Positions 1 to 7,523 of a stretch of 42,064 nucleotides of DNA are shown one piece after another. The stretch is from the NCBI GenBank assembly GCA_020439025.1, contig JAGQTO010000081.1, positions 1-42,064 of the forward strand, given 5' to 3'. The stretch is from Mycobacterium sp. (lineage in GTDB: Bacteria > Actinomycetota > Actinomycetes > Mycobacteriales > Mycobacteriaceae). The position numbers and the translations under genes were made by a program. Every line of letters begins with the position of its first letter. Position 1 is the first letter of the stretch. The notes below the pieces were generated by a model. The model made no database searches, was not told the DNA's origin, and worked only from the letters and a program-made list of their open reading frames with translations.

Positions 1-336
1 CAGCCCGGTGTCGTCGTAGAGCACTACAAGGATGTTCGGGGCATCCTCGGGCGCCTTCTTCAGCTCGAAGGGCGTCCAGTCCTCCTGTGAATCGCGAACA
101 TCCAACTCGATCTTGCCGTCGAAGCCCTCGTTGATCCCGGTGCCGTAGCCGGGTGGTCCCTCGCCGCCGGCGCTGGCCCCCTCGGAGCCCTTGTTGTCGC
201 AGCCGGCGACCAGTGTCCCCGCCGCGGCGACGCCGACTCCGGCCGCCAAGCCACCGAGAACGGTACGTCTGGGGACTCCGGGGCGGCCCGGTCGCGCGTT
301 TCCAACGTCAGCGGCGTCCACGCTTGGAGCGGTCAT
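1..336 (-). CDS. Type I sulfatase, lipoprotein-type, 3' part outside the window
   Basis: This is the N-terminal 112 residues of a gene that runs off the left edge. A twin-arginine-like leader (PRRTVLGG, about residues 22-29) precedes a hydrophobic stretch ending in LVAGC, which fits a Tat-exported lipoprotein. The last residues visible, PNILVVLYDDTGL, match the metal-binding N-terminal motif of arylsulfatases, which hydrolyse sulfate esters with a formylglycine residue. The formylglycine motif (C-x-P-x-R) lies beyond the edge, so activity cannot be judged. The chosen ATG follows a purine-rich GGGAGGGAAGG. The frame stays open upstream to an ATG at 519, which would add 61 hydrophilic residues; their codons look less GC3-biased than the neighbours, so I prefer the shorter form. 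The family is clear; substrate is unknown. Confidence 0.8.
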   Translation of the reverse strand, partial: MTAPSVDAADVGNARPGRPGVPRRTVLGGLAAGVGVAAAGTLVAGCDNKGSEGASAGGEGPPGYGTGINEGFDGKIELDVRDSQEDWTPFELKKAPEDAPNILVVLYDDTGL

Positions 337-790
337 CGCCGTCCACCTTCCCTCCCGGGCCTGCCATGCGGTGTTCCCAGTTGCAAAGTCTGCCCCTGAG
401 ATCGGCTCTGTGTCAGCAAACTTGCTTTTCAGGTCTGGAGGCTCTCCGAACACGTCTTCGAGATGGATCCCAGCCAAGCTCCGGACCAGATCACCGTTCA
501 GATCGAAGTTACGGCCCATTTCGACCCTGGACTTGACCCACCGTGACCGCCACTCAGGTGAAGGCCTCGGTTGACGTCGACCGCCGCGCGGCGGTCGCCT
601 TTCACAAAGTTCCTCGGCTTTTCTGCTGTGCGGCGTCTTGGGTTCGGCGTGGCCTGAGAACGTCCCAGCGGACGCCAACCGCCCAAATAGCGCCGCTGAA
701 ATCCACCGGCGCCCCAACCCCAACAAACACAAAGGTCACGCCCTCTTTCGAGTTCGTGACCTCAGTGCTGTCGGTTCGTGGAACCGCTCG
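337..790. other. Gene-poor interval between sulfatase and tRNA-Leu
   Basis: I recognise no gene here. Short ORFs occur on both strands, but none has a recognisable domain. The minus-strand sulfatase frame remains open to an ATG at 519, so part of this stretch could be an N-terminal extension or a leader. The main structural feature is a 20-bp perfect palindrome at 578-597. I could not identify a promoter for the sulfatase gene. Confidence 0.5.
578..597. repeat. 20-bp perfect palindrome
   Basis: CGACCGCCGCGCGGCGGTCG reads the same on both strands with no central loop. It lies about 240 bp upstream of the preferred sulfatase start and about 195 bp from tRNA-Leu. Being loopless, it looks more like a dimeric repressor site than a terminator. 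GC-rich DNA makes such palindromes somewhat more likely by chance, and no regulator gene is adjacent. Confidence 0.35.
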
Positions 791-876
791 TGGTGGGCGA
801 AGGGGGACTTGAACCCCCACGTCCCGAAGGACACTGGCACCTGAAGCCAGCGCGTCTGCCATTCCGCCACTCGCCC
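791..876 (-). tRNA. tRNA-Leu (anticodon CAG)
   Basis: The minus strand folds as a class II tRNA. The 7-bp acceptor starts GGGCGAG and closes with TTCGCCC, then discriminator A and an encoded CCA (791-793). The anticodon stem is CTGGC/GCCAG around a TTCAGGT loop, giving anticodon CAG. A long variable arm (TGTCCTTCGGGACG) and the T-arm GGTTCAAGTCC follow. The long variable arm is diagnostic of leucine or serine. M. tuberculosis has leuT in the same position next to fhaA. Confidence 0.95.
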
Positions 877-1092
877 AGAACGACTGCGGGAGCCTATCAC
901 GGGAATCACGCCTGCCCCCAACCGTGCTGATCGGCGAGCAGCACCGTCCCGGCCCTGGGAAATCCTCGTGAACTGGGGTGATCCGAATCCGGAAGGTGTC
1001 CTGCGGGTTTGTCGACGGCCTCGGCCGATATCATGGCGGAAACGGTGCAGCCCCGTGGAGGAAGTCGGGGCGCAATCGAGGTAGGCGGTCCT

Positions 1093-2463
1093 ATGGGAAA
1101 CCAGAGGGGTCTGGCTCAGCGCATCGAGCGCATGCTCGAGGACGGCGTGGGAGATGCCTTCGCCCGGGTTTTCGGCGGGCCGATCGTTCCCCAGGAGATC
1201 GAATCGTTGCTGAGGCGGGAGGCCTCCGACGGTGTGCGGAGGCTGGCAGGCGAGCGTTTTTTGGCTCCCAACGACTACGTTATTACCCTCAGTGGGTCCG
1301 ACTACAACAACGTAATCGCCGATCTTGATATCACCTCGGACACATTTGCCAAGCACCTGGCGGGATATATAGGTGATCAGGGCTGGCAGACGTACGGTGA
1401 GGTGGTCGTCCGGTTCGAGCAGGCCGACGGGCTGCATACCGGCCAGTTCCGCGCTCGAGCCGTCGTCAACCCCGACGCCGACCCCCGCCCGTCCGCTTCC
1501 ACATCCCGACCGCCAGAATCGAAACGTGCGTCCACCGCAGAACCAGGAGTGCCAGCGATGACCGACAACCCCAGCTACCGCGGCCAGGGTCGCCCCGGCG
1601 ACGACTATTACGACGAGCAGTATGGTCGGCCGCAGGAGGATCCCCGCGCGGGCGCACCGGAGCAGCAACGGCCTCCCTACCCGCCGGAACAGGGCTACGC
1701 ACCGGGCTATGAGCACGGCGGCTACCCGCCCCGGCAGGGCTACGCCGAGCAGGGCTACGGCTACCCGCAGCAGCCGGCCGGCTACGGCCCCGGCCACGAC
1801 CAGGGTTACCGGCCCGCCCCGCAGGGTTACGGGCCCCCGCCGCAGTACGGCCCGCCGCCCGGCAGCGGGTACGCGCCCCCGGCAGGTGACTACGACTACG
1901 GCCGGCAGGCACCCGGCCGCCACGAGGAGCCCGCGCACAGCCGCCACGACCAGCGCCCCGGCTACCCCGAACCCGGCTATCAGCAGCCCGGTTACCCCCG
2001 GCCCGAATACGGGCAGCCCGAGTATGGACGTTATGAGCAGGGCGGCTACCCGCCCCCGCCGCCGGCCCCGGCGCCGGCCGCTCCCGACTACGACTACGGG
2101 CAACAGGCCCCGAGTGGCTACGGCGGTTACGCCCCACCCGCCGCACCGGCAGCGGAGAGCGAGTACGCGGCCAGTGGCCACGGCGTCACCCTGCAGCTCG
2201 ACGACGGCAGCGGCCGCACCTACCAGCTCCGCGAGGGCGCCAATGTGATCGGCCGCGGCCAGGACGCGCAGTTCCGGCTTCCCGACACCGGGGTCTCGCG
2301 TCGGCATCTGGAGATCCGCTGGGACGGACAGGTCGCGATGCTGCAGGACCTGAACTCGACCAACGGCACCACGGTCAACAACGCACCGGTCCAGGAATGG
2401 CAGCTCGCCGACGGCGACGTCATCCGGCTGGGCCATTCCGAGATCGTCGTTCGTCTGCACTGA
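1093..2463 (+). CDS. fhaA: FHA-domain protein FhaA (DUF3662 + FHA)
   Basis: The protein has 456 residues in three parts. Residues 1 to about 115 are the DUF3662 domain (VGDAFARVFGG, VPQEIESLLRREA). About 155-370 is a low-complexity linker rich in Gly, Tyr, Pro and Gln with repeated GY-P-Q units. About 375-456 is a C-terminal FHA domain with GRGQDAQFRLPDTGVSRRH and DLNSTNGT, the phosphothreonine-binding signature. In M. tuberculosis FhaA binds the phosphorylated MurJ pseudokinase, encoded at the other end of this window, and so restrains peptidoglycan synthesis at poles and septum. A longer frame is open from 1009, but the ATG at 1093 matches the conserved N-terminus (MGNQRGLAQRIER) and has a GAGG upstream. 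It is set apart from the following operon by a strong hairpin. Confidence 0.95.
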   Translation: MGNQRGLAQRIERMLEDGVGDAFARVFGGPIVPQEIESLLRREASDGVRRLAGERFLAPNDYVITLSGSDYNNVIADLDITSDTFAKHLAGYIGDQGWQTYGEVVVRFEQADGLHTGQFRARAVVNPDADPRPSASTSRPPESKRASTAEPGVPAMTDNPSYRGQGRPGDDYYDEQYGRPQEDPRAGAPEQQRPPYPPEQGYAPGYEHGGYPPRQGYAEQGYGYPQQPAGYGPGHDQGYRPAPQGYGPPPQYGPPPGSGYAPPAGDYDYGRQAPGRHEEPAHSRHDQRPGYPEPGYQQPGYPRPEYGQPEYGRYEQGGYPPPPPAPAPAAPDYDYGQQAPSGYGGYAPPAAPAAESEYAASGHGVTLQLDDGSGRTYQLREGANVIGRGQDAQFRLPDTGVSRRHLEIRWDGQVAMLQDLNSTNGTTVNNAPVQEWQLADGDVIRLGHSEIVVRLH

Positions 2464-2505
2464 AGCCACCCCGGACTCGGGCACTCGGAGACGGGCGCGG
2501 GCCGG

Positions 2506-2536
2506 GCCCGACCGCTTCACCCCCAAGCGGTCGGGC
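2506..2536 (+). terminator. Hairpin between fhaA and fhaB, likely intrinsic terminator
   Basis: GCCCGACCGCTT (2506-2517) and AAGCGGTCGGGC (2525-2536) form a perfect 12-bp stem around a 7-base loop, CACCCCC, 43 bases after the fhaA stop. No U-tract follows, as is common for proposed mycobacterial terminators. It probably separates the fhaA transcript from the fhaB-pknB operon. Confidence 0.6.
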
Positions 2537-2543
2537 ACCCCAG

Positions 2544-2549
2544 TATCCT
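2544..2549 (+). promoter_or_regulatory. Candidate -10 element of the fhaB-pknB operon
   Basis: TATCCT fits the mycobacterial SigA -10 consensus TANNNT and lies just after the hairpin. It predicts a start near 2556 and a leader of about 47 bases carrying an ACGGAGGG ribosome site. No good -35 is visible because the hairpin occupies that area, so this is tentative. Confidence 0.35.
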
Positions 2550-2602
2550 GTGACGTTGCCGAAGCCGGCTACGGGCACGACAGGAGAACGGAGGGCCGTC
2601 GC

Positions 2603-3070
2603 ATACAGGGTTTAGTTCTGCAGCTGACGCGTGCCGGTTTCCTGCTGTTGCTGTGGCTGTTCATCTGGTCGGTGCTGCGCATCCTGCGCACCGACATCTA
2701 CGCCCCCACCGGGGCAGTCATGGTGCGGCGCGGCCTACCGTTGCGCGGAGCCCGCTCACCGCGTCGTCACAACCGGAGCGCTGCCCGCTATCTGGTGGTG
2801 ACCGAGGGCGCGCTGGCCGGCACCCGGATCAGCCTGGGGTCGCAGCCGGTGCTTCTCGGTCGTGCCGATGACTCGACCCTGGTACTCACCGACGACTACG
2901 CCTCGACCCGTCACGCCCGGCTCTCACCCCGCGGCCAGGACTGGTTCGTCGAGGACCTCGGCTCAACCAACGGCACCTACCTCGACCGCTCGAAGGTGAC
3001 CACCGCGGTCCGGGTGCCGATCGGTACGCCGGTGCACGTCGGCAAGACGGTAATCGAGTTGCGTCCGTGA
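2603..3070 (+). CDS. fhaB: FHA-domain membrane protein FhaB/FipA, apparent ATA start
   Basis: The frame gives 155 residues, the same length as M. tuberculosis FhaB. A transmembrane segment at about 12-28 (FLLLLWLFIWSVL) is followed by the conserved DIYAPTGAVM, then an FHA domain at about 75-150 with ILLGRADDS-like and DLGSTNGTYL motifs. FhaB reads phosphothreonine marks and has been linked to divisome proteins. The conserved N-terminus QGLVLQLTRAGF is directly preceded by ATA, not ATG, GTG or TTG. A GGAGGG Shine-Dalgarno lies 7 bases upstream of that ATA, so I place the start there. The first ordinary start codon is TTG at 2648, which would cut into the membrane segment. The stop overlaps the pstP start (GTGA). 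Identity is secure; the start codon is unusual. Confidence 0.9.
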   Translation: MQGLVLQLTRAGFLLLLWLFIWSVLRILRTDIYAPTGAVMVRRGLPLRGARSPRRHNRSAARYLVVTEGALAGTRISLGSQPVLLGRADDSTLVLTDDYASTRHARLSPRGQDWFVEDLGSTNGTYLDRSKVTTAVRVPIGTPVHVGKTVIELRP

Positions 3071-4596
3071 CACTGACCCTGCGTTACGCCGCCCGCAGCG
3101 ACCGCGGACTGGTCCGCGCCAACAACGAGGATTCGGTCTATGCGGGTCCGCGTCTGCTGGCGCTGGCCGACGGCATGGGGGGGCACGCCGCCGGCGAAGT
3201 GGCCTCGCAGTTGGTGATCGCCGCGCTGGCTCAACTCGACAACGATGATCCGGGCGGCGATCTGCTCGGCAAGCTCGACCGTGCGGTTCGGGTGGGCAAT
3301 TCCGCGATCGGCGAACAGGTCGAGCAGGACCCCGACCTTGACGGGATGGGCACGACGCTGACCGCGATCCTGTTCGCCGGCGACCGCCTCGGCCTGGTAC
3401 ACATCGGCGACTCCCGCGGTTATCTCCTGCGCGACGGTGAACTGACCCAGATCACCAAGGACGACACCTTCGTCCAGACACTGGTCGACGAGGGCCGGAT
3501 CACCGCGGACGAGGCCCACAGCCACCCGCAGCGGTCACTGATCATGCGGGCACTGACCGGACATGAAGTCGAGCCGACGCTGATCATGCGCGAGGCCCGG
3601 GAAGGTGATCGCTACCTGCTGTGCTCGGACGGGCTGTCAGATCCGGTCAGACACGACACCATTCTGGAAGCGATGCAGATCCCGGAGGTCGAAGCGGCCG
3701 CTGAGCGACTCATCGAACTGGCCTTGCGCGGCGGCGGGCCGGACAACGTCACGGTCGTGGTGGCCGATGTGGTCGACAACGACTACGCCGGCCAGACCCA
3801 GCCAATCCTGGCCGGCGCGGTCTCCGCCGACGATGACGACGATGCCGCCCCGCCGAACACCGCCGCCGGCCGTGCCTCGGCGATCGCCCCCCGGCCTCCC
3901 GCGGCGAAAAAGGTCGCACCCGAACAGGATCCACCGCCCAAGCCCCGGTCACGGAAGCGAACCCTGCTGGCCGCCGCCCTGGTGCTGCTGATCGCCCTCG
4001 GCGGGCTGGGCATCGGCTACAAGATCATCCGCGGCTACTACTACGTCAGCGCCTACGGCGAGACCGTCGCCATCATGCGCGGTGTCCAGGGCTCGGTCCT
4101 CGGCATCCCGCTGCAGAGCCCGTACCTGCTCGGCTGTATCAACGACCGCGGTGAGCTGTCCCAGATCAGCTACGGCCAGGACCACGCCGGAATGGGCTGC
4201 GAATTGATGCGACTGCAGGATCTGCGCCCCTCGGCCCGTGAACAGGTCTCCACCGGGCTCCCGGCCGGAAGCCTCGACGAGGCGATCGGCCAGTTGAACG
4301 AACTCGCCCGCGGTTCCCTGCTGCCGTTGTGCGCGCCGCCGCCGACCCCGTCGCGAAGTACCGCCTCCACCTCACCGCGCAGCGTGGCACCCTCGCCGCC
4401 GGACTCGACGAGCACGACCACCACAACCACGGCGCCGACGACAACCACGGCAACCACGGCAACCACGGCGCCGGGTACGCCGGCGACAACGTCGACGACC
4501 GCGCCGACCACAACGGCCTCCGGAACGACGGCACCGGTGACCACCCTGCCCGCCGCACCGCAGAAACCGGGCACCGACTGCCGGGCGGCGGCATGA
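3067..4596 (+). CDS. pstP: Ser/Thr protein phosphatase PstP (PP2C family)
   Basis: This 509-residue membrane phosphatase removes phosphate from PknA, PknB and their substrates. The PP2C domain occupies residues 1 to about 240, with metal-binding acidic motifs RANNEDS, LADGMGGH (Asp35), GDSRGYL, CSDGLSD and GPDNVT. A basic juxtamembrane linker precedes one membrane helix at about 299-321. An extracytoplasmic domain follows with NELSQISYGQ-like residues, then a Thr/Pro-rich tail ending in TDCRAAA, a C-terminus conserved in mycobacteria. The GTG start overlaps the fhaB stop, implying coupled translation. The Thr tail is encoded by short tandem repeats and is likely to vary in length between strains. 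Confidence 0.97.
   Translation: MTLTLRYAARSDRGLVRANNEDSVYAGPRLLALADGMGGHAAGEVASQLVIAALAQLDNDDPGGDLLGKLDRAVRVGNSAIGEQVEQDPDLDGMGTTLTAILFAGDRLGLVHIGDSRGYLLRDGELTQITKDDTFVQTLVDEGRITADEAHSHPQRSLIMRALTGHEVEPTLIMREAREGDRYLLCSDGLSDPVRHDTILEAMQIPEVEAAAERLIELALRGGGPDNVTVVVADVVDNDYAGQTQPILAGAVSADDDDDAAPPNTAAGRASAIAPRPPAAKKVAPEQDPPPKPRSRKRTLLAAALVLLIALGGLGIGYKIIRGYYYVSAYGETVAIMRGVQGSVLGIPLQSPYLLGCINDRGELSQISYGQDHAGMGCELMRLQDLRPSAREQVSTGLPAGSLDEAIGQLNELARGSLLPLCAPPPTPSRSTASTSPRSVAPSPPDSTSTTTTTTAPTTTTATTATTAPGTPATTSTTAPTTTASGTTAPVTTLPAAPQKPGTDCRAAA
4442..4468 (+). repeat. 9-bp tandem repeat in the pstP tail
   Basis: Three exact copies of CAACCACGG lie in a longer stretch of imperfect ACC/ACG repeats (about 4405-4545) encoding the Thr-rich stalk of PstP. 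The unit is a multiple of three, so copy-number change would lengthen or shorten the stalk without a frameshift. Confidence 0.85.
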
Positions 4597-4621
4597 CGGT
4601 AAACCCGGAGGCTGCGCGGTT

Positions 4622-6016
4622 ATGACGACGGCGCCCCAGTCTCCCGTTCGCATCACCCCGCCACTTCCGAACCGCCGCAACTCCGAACTGGTGTTGCTGT
4701 GCTTCGCCACGTTCATCACCGGCGTCGCCCTGCTGATCGTGGAGGCCAACCAGGAACAGGGCCTGCGCTGGGACCTGCTCAGCTACACCCTGGCGTTTCT
4801 GACCCTGTTCGTGTGCGCGCACCTGGTAATCCGGCGCTACGCCCCCTATGCCGATCCGCTGTTGTTGCCCGTGGTGGCACTACTCAACGGTCTGGGGCTG
4901 GTACTCATCCACCGACTGGACCTGGTCCCGGGCTCCTCGGAGGGTCCCAGCGCGCAACAGCAGATGCTGTGGACACTAGTCGGGGTCATCGGCTTCTCCC
5001 TGGTGGTGGCCCTCCTCACCGACCACCGGATGCTGGCCCGCTACGACTACATCTGCGGGGCGCTCGGACTGGTGCTGTTGGCCATCCCGGCCCTGCTACC
5101 GGCCAGCCTGTCCGAGACCAACGGCGCCAAAATCTGGATTCGCCTGCCCGGCTTCAGCATTCAGCCCGCGGAGTTCTCGAAGATACTGCTGCTGATCTTC
5201 TTCGCCGGGGTGCTGGTGGCCAAGCGCCACCTGTTCACCAGCGCGGGAAAGCACTTCCTAGGCATGGACCTACCGCGTCCGCGTGACCTGGCACCCCTTC
5301 TGGCCGCCTGGATCATCTCGGTGGGGGTGATGGTCTTCGAGAAGGATCTCGGCACCTCCCTGCTGCTCTACGCCTCGTTCCTGGTGATGGTCTACATCGC
5401 GACGGAACGGCTCAGCTGGGTGGTGATCGGCCTGGGCCTGTTCGCGGCGGGGAGTGTGATGGCCTATCACCTTTTCGGCCACGTCCGCGGCCGGGTGCAG
5501 ACCTGGATGGACCCGTTCGCCGATCCCGAGGGGGCCGGCTACCAGGTGGTGCAGTCCCAGTTCAGCTTCGCCACCGGGGGAGTGTTCGGCACCGGGTTGG
5601 GCAACGGGCAGCCCGGAACCGTTCCGGCCGCGTCGACCGACTTCATCATCGCCGTCGTCGGCGAGGAGCTCGGACTGGTGGGTCTGGCCGGCGTCCTGAT
5701 GCTCTACACCATCGTGATCGTGCGCGGCCTGCGCACCGCCATCGCGGTGCGGGACAGTTTCGGCAAACTGCTGGCCGCGGGGCTGGCCTCGACGTTGGGC
5801 ATCCAGCTGTTCATCGTCGTCGGTGGCGTCACCGGGCTCATCCCGCTCACAGGTCTGACCACGCCGTGGATGTCCTACGGCGGTTCCTCCCTGGTCGCCA
5901 ACTACCTGCTGTTGGCCATCCTGGTGCGGATCTCGCACGCGGCCCGCCGACCACTGAACACCAGTCAGCGCACCCCGATCGCGGCCGCGCACACCGAGGT
6001 GATCGGCCGGTCATGA
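4622..6016 (+). CDS. rodA: SEDS peptidoglycan glycosyltransferase RodA
   Basis: A 464-residue polytopic membrane protein of the FtsW/RodA/SpoVE (SEDS) family, which polymerises lipid II into glycan strands together with a class B PBP. Visible hallmarks are NGAKIWIRLPGFSIQPAEFSK (about residues 163-183), VFEKDLGTSLLLYASF with the essential acidic residue, ATGGVFGTGLGNGQ, ASTDFIIAVVGEELG, and a C-terminal GLTTPWMSYGGSS. The gene is 25 bases downstream of pstP with a GGAGG ribosome site, and its stop overlaps the pbpA start (ATGA). That fits the functional pairing of RodA and PbpA in elongation. Confidence 0.96.
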   Translation: MTTAPQSPVRITPPLPNRRNSELVLLCFATFITGVALLIVEANQEQGLRWDLLSYTLAFLTLFVCAHLVIRRYAPYADPLLLPVVALLNGLGLVLIHRLDLVPGSSEGPSAQQQMLWTLVGVIGFSLVVALLTDHRMLARYDYICGALGLVLLAIPALLPASLSETNGAKIWIRLPGFSIQPAEFSKILLLIFFAGVLVAKRHLFTSAGKHFLGMDLPRPRDLAPLLAAWIISVGVMVFEKDLGTSLLLYASFLVMVYIATERLSWVVIGLGLFAAGSVMAYHLFGHVRGRVQTWMDPFADPEGAGYQVVQSQFSFATGGVFGTGLGNGQPGTVPAASTDFIIAVVGEELGLVGLAGVLMLYTIVIVRGLRTAIAVRDSFGKLLAAGLASTLGIQLFIVVGGVTGLIPLTGLTTPWMSYGGSSLVANYLLLAILVRISHAARRPLNTSQRTPIAAAHTEVIGRS

Positions 6017-7488
6017 ACACCTCGCTGCGACGGGTCTCGATGATGGTGATGACACTGGTGGTGCTGTTGCTGATCAACGCCACGGTCACCCAGGTGTTCC
6101 GGGCCGACGGGCTGCGGTCAGACCCGCGCAACCAGCGGGTGTTGCTTGACGAGTACTCCCGTCAGCGCGGACAGATCACCGCCGGCGGGGAACTGCTTGC
6201 CTACTCGGTGTCCACCAACGGCCGGTACCGGTTTCTGAGGGTCTACCCGGAACCGTTCGCCTACGCGCCGGTGACCGGTTTCTACTCGCTGCGGTTCTCC
6301 AGCACCGGACTCGAGCGTGCCGAGGATCCGGTCCTCAACGGCTCCGACGAGCGGCTGTTCGGTCGGCGCCTGGCCGACTTCTTCACCGGCCGCGACCCTC
6401 GCGGGGGGAACGTCGACACGACGATCCTCCCGCGGGTGCAGCAAGCCGCCTGGCGTGGGCTGCAGCAGAGCTGCGACGGTGGGTGCCGGGGATCGGTGGT
6501 GGCTCTGGAACCTTCCACCGGGAAGATCCTGGCGATGGTGTCCGCACCGTCCTATGACCCGAACCTGCTCTCCACCCACGACCCCGAGGCGCAGGGGCAG
6601 GACTGGGAAAGGCTTCGCGACGAGGCCGGATCACCACTGACCAACCGCGCCATCGCCGAGCGCTACCCGCCGGGCTCGACATTCAAGGTGATCACCACTG
6701 CAGCCGCGCTGCAGGCCGGGATGACCGAGGACGAACAGCTGACGGCCGCCCCGAAGATGACCCTTCCCAACAGCACCGCGACACTGGAGAATTACGGCGG
6801 CATGCCCTGCGGGAACGCCCCCACGGCCCCGTTGCGGGAGGCCTTCGAGCGGTCCTGCAACACCGCGTTCGTCGAGCTCGGCATCCGCATCGGCCCCGAG
6901 GCGCTACGCAGCACCGCCGAGGCGTTCGGCTTCGACGATCCGCCCACGCCCATTCCGCTGCAGGTGGTGGAGTCCACCGTCGGACCAATGAACGACGCCG
7001 CCGCGGTCGGCATGTCGGCCATGGGACAGAAGGACGTGGCGGTGACCGCTCTGCAGAATGCGATGGTCGCCGCCGCGATCGCCAATTCCGGTGTGGTGAT
7101 GAAGCCCTATCTGGTGGATCGCCTCGTGGGACCTGATCTCACCGATGTCAACACCACATCGCCGAGCGAGCAGCGCCGTGCGATCTCCGCGCAGGTCGCC
7201 GCTAAGCTAACAGATTTGATGGTCGGCGCTGAAAAGTTCACCCAGCAGGACGGGGCGATCCCCGGGGTCCAGATCGCCTCCAAGACCGGCACCGCCGAGC
7301 ACGGCCCCGATCCCCGGAACACCCCGCCGCACGCCTGGTACATCGCCTTCGCGCCGGCGCAGGACCCGAAGGTCGCCGTCGCTGTCATGGTGGAAAACGG
7401 GGGAGACCGGCTCTCGGCGACCGGCGGCGCGCTGGCCGCGCCGATCGGACGGGCAACCATCGCGGCGGCACTGCAGGGGGCGTCATGA
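6013..7488 (+). CDS. pbpA: Penicillin-binding protein PbpA (class B transpeptidase)
   Basis: The 491-residue protein equals the length of M. tuberculosis PbpA. A short cytoplasmic N-terminus and one membrane anchor (about 9-26) precede a dimerisation region and a transpeptidase domain. The active-site motifs are all present: SxxK as STFK with the nucleophile Ser222, SxN as SCN, and KTGTAE. It cross-links peptidoglycan peptides outside the membrane and in mycobacteria is controlled by the kinases encoded downstream. The frame is open upstream to 5866 inside rodA, but the ATG overlapping the rodA stop gives the conserved start MNTSLRRVS. Its stop overlaps a 12-codon ORF leading to pknA. Confidence 0.96.
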   Translation: MNTSLRRVSMMVMTLVVLLLINATVTQVFRADGLRSDPRNQRVLLDEYSRQRGQITAGGELLAYSVSTNGRYRFLRVYPEPFAYAPVTGFYSLRFSSTGLERAEDPVLNGSDERLFGRRLADFFTGRDPRGGNVDTTILPRVQQAAWRGLQQSCDGGCRGSVVALEPSTGKILAMVSAPSYDPNLLSTHDPEAQGQDWERLRDEAGSPLTNRAIAERYPPGSTFKVITTAAALQAGMTEDEQLTAAPKMTLPNSTATLENYGGMPCGNAPTAPLREAFERSCNTAFVELGIRIGPEALRSTAEAFGFDDPPTPIPLQVVESTVGPMNDAAAVGMSAMGQKDVAVTALQNAMVAAAIANSGVVMKPYLVDRLVGPDLTDVNTTSPSEQRRAISAQVAAKLTDLMVGAEKFTQQDGAIPGVQIASKTGTAEHGPDPRNTPPHAWYIAFAPAQDPKVAVAVMVENGGDRLSATGGALAAPIGRATIAAALQGAS

Positions 7489-7523
7489 GCCCCCGCAGCC
7501 GAGCCAAGCGAGGCGAGCAATGA
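7485..7523 (+). other. 12-codon bridging ORF between pbpA and pknA
   Basis: An ATG at 7485 overlaps the pbpA stop (ATGA). It opens a frame encoding [12 protein letters not shown], whose TGA (7521-7523) overlaps the pknA ATG (7520), again as ATGA. The element starts and is followed by near-identical ATGAGCCC sequences, so it looks like a 35-bp insertion flanked by short direct repeats that kept the stop-start overlap at both ends. This resembles the way MIRU repeats sit at stop-start junctions in M. tuberculosis. It may simply keep ribosomes moving into pknA. Whether the peptide is made or matters is unknown. Confidence 0.5.

Noticed and set aside
736..2538. 600-residue minus-strand ORF opposite fhaA
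   Set aside because: It runs through tRNA-Leu and the complement of the repetitive fhaA linker; the product is low complexity (Val, Gly, Arg, Ala) with no domain. It is a GC-rich shadow of fhaA.
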